A DNA stretch of 15,652 bases, from contig CAYWRY010000100.1 of the NCBI GenBank assembly GCA_964460485.1, forward strand, positions 1 through 15,652. The letters run 5' to 3'. Below, piece by piece: positions 15,349 through 15,652 of the stretch. Under the pieces are notes generated by a model. The model saw only the letters and a program-made list of their open reading frames with translations. It had not been told where the DNA came from and ran no database searches. The position numbers were made by a program, and so were the translations under genes. Numbering within the stretch: the first letter of the stretch is position 1; the number at the start of each line of letters is the position of its first letter. The stretch comes from VGRF01 sp964460485. Its GTDB lineage: Bacteria > Myxococcota_A > UBA9160 > UBA6930.

Positions 15349-15652
15349 AGAAGCACGCCCTCGTCTCGCTCCTCGCATTCGCGGGGCTGCTCGGCGGCTG
15401 TGGCGGCGCCGAGCAGGAGGCGCAGCAGCTCGCGATACCCGTGATCGTCGAGCCCGCGCGGGTGGGCGACCTGGAGGAGCGCATCCAGGGCACCGGCGAG
15501 CTCGCCGCGCCCGATCGCGCCCTGATCGCTGCCGAGGTGGAGGGCCGCGTCACCGACGTGCTCGTCGACGAGGGCGCGAGCGTGGGCTCCGGCGGCCTGC
15601 TGCTCACGATCGACCCCGAGAAGCGCCGGCTCGACGCCGACTCCGCGCGCGC
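15345..15652 (+). CDS. RND/HlyD-type efflux membrane-fusion lipoprotein, N-terminal part (cut by window end)
   Basis: The frame runs from ATG 15345 to the window end, about 102 codons, with no stop reached. It begins with a lipoprotein signal peptide (MKKHALVSLLAFAGLLGGC), with lipobox LGGC and Cys19 as the lipidated residue. The next segment (VIVEPARVGDLEERIQGTGEL) is the first beta strand typical of periplasmic adaptors. AEVEGRVTDVLVDEGASVGS then resembles the biotinyl-lipoyl-like half-motif of AcrA/HlyD proteins. Such adaptors link an inner-membrane pump to an outer-membrane channel. A GGAGAG lies six bases upstream, and the start overlaps the tetR stop by four bases. An RND transporter gene is expected downstream but is outside the window. 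Confidence 0.85.
   Translation, partial: MKKHALVSLLAFAGLLGGCGGAEQEAQQLAIPVIVEPARVGDLEERIQGTGELAAPDRALIAAEVEGRVTDVLVDEGASVGSGGLLLTIDPEKRRLDADSAR

Overview
The window is very GC-rich, roughly 70% by eye, and densely coding on both strands. It carries bacterial housekeeping and accessory genes with no sign of mobile DNA, CRISPR arrays or RNA genes. The content suggests a high-GC Gram-negative bacterium, perhaps a deltaproteobacterial-type lineage such as Myxococcota. The clues are a pseudo-receiver/DUF4388/TPR protein, an exported DUF4124-glutaredoxin protein, a signal-peptide-bearing cyclophilin and an efflux-type adaptor lipoprotein. The taxonomic placement is inference only.

Layout, left to right. 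(1) A ferredoxin/rubredoxin-reductase-like flavoprotein (1-1206, -) is divergent from a Cys-based tyrosine/serine phosphatase (1311-2300, +). (2) A same-strand series on the minus strand, read right to left, holds a crotonase-fold protein (4483-5286), an exported DUF4124-glutaredoxin (3735-4361) and MurA (2358-3656). (3) Divergent from the crotonase gene, a Nudix hydrolase and a class I/II aminotransferase form a tight pair (5387-7081, +). (4) groES-groEL (7320-9283, +) lies behind a promoter with a CIRCE-like HrcA operator and ends in a strong terminator, facing an exported cyclophilin (9410-10006, -). (5) After a 334-bp gap without a gene come a class I fructose-bisphosphate aldolase (10341-11258, +) and, convergent with it, a pseudo-receiver/DUF4388/TPR protein (11277-12965, -). 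(6) asnS (13123-14463, +) is followed by a TetR regulator (14719-15348, +) that overlaps by 4 bp the start of an RND-type membrane-fusion lipoprotein. That last gene runs off the window end.

Functional themes are protein folding (GroES/GroEL and a periplasmic prolyl isomerase), cell-wall precursor synthesis (MurA), central carbon metabolism (aldolase), translation (AsnRS) and a probable TetR-controlled efflux operon. No clearly new multi-gene system is visible. The points most worth a second look are: a MurA with Asp in place of the fosfomycin-target Cys; a crotonase lacking both canonical catalytic glutamates; a receiver domain without its phosphoacceptor Asp; two matching 9-bp palindromes upstream of tetR; and a slightly degenerate CIRCE placed just after a candidate groES promoter.
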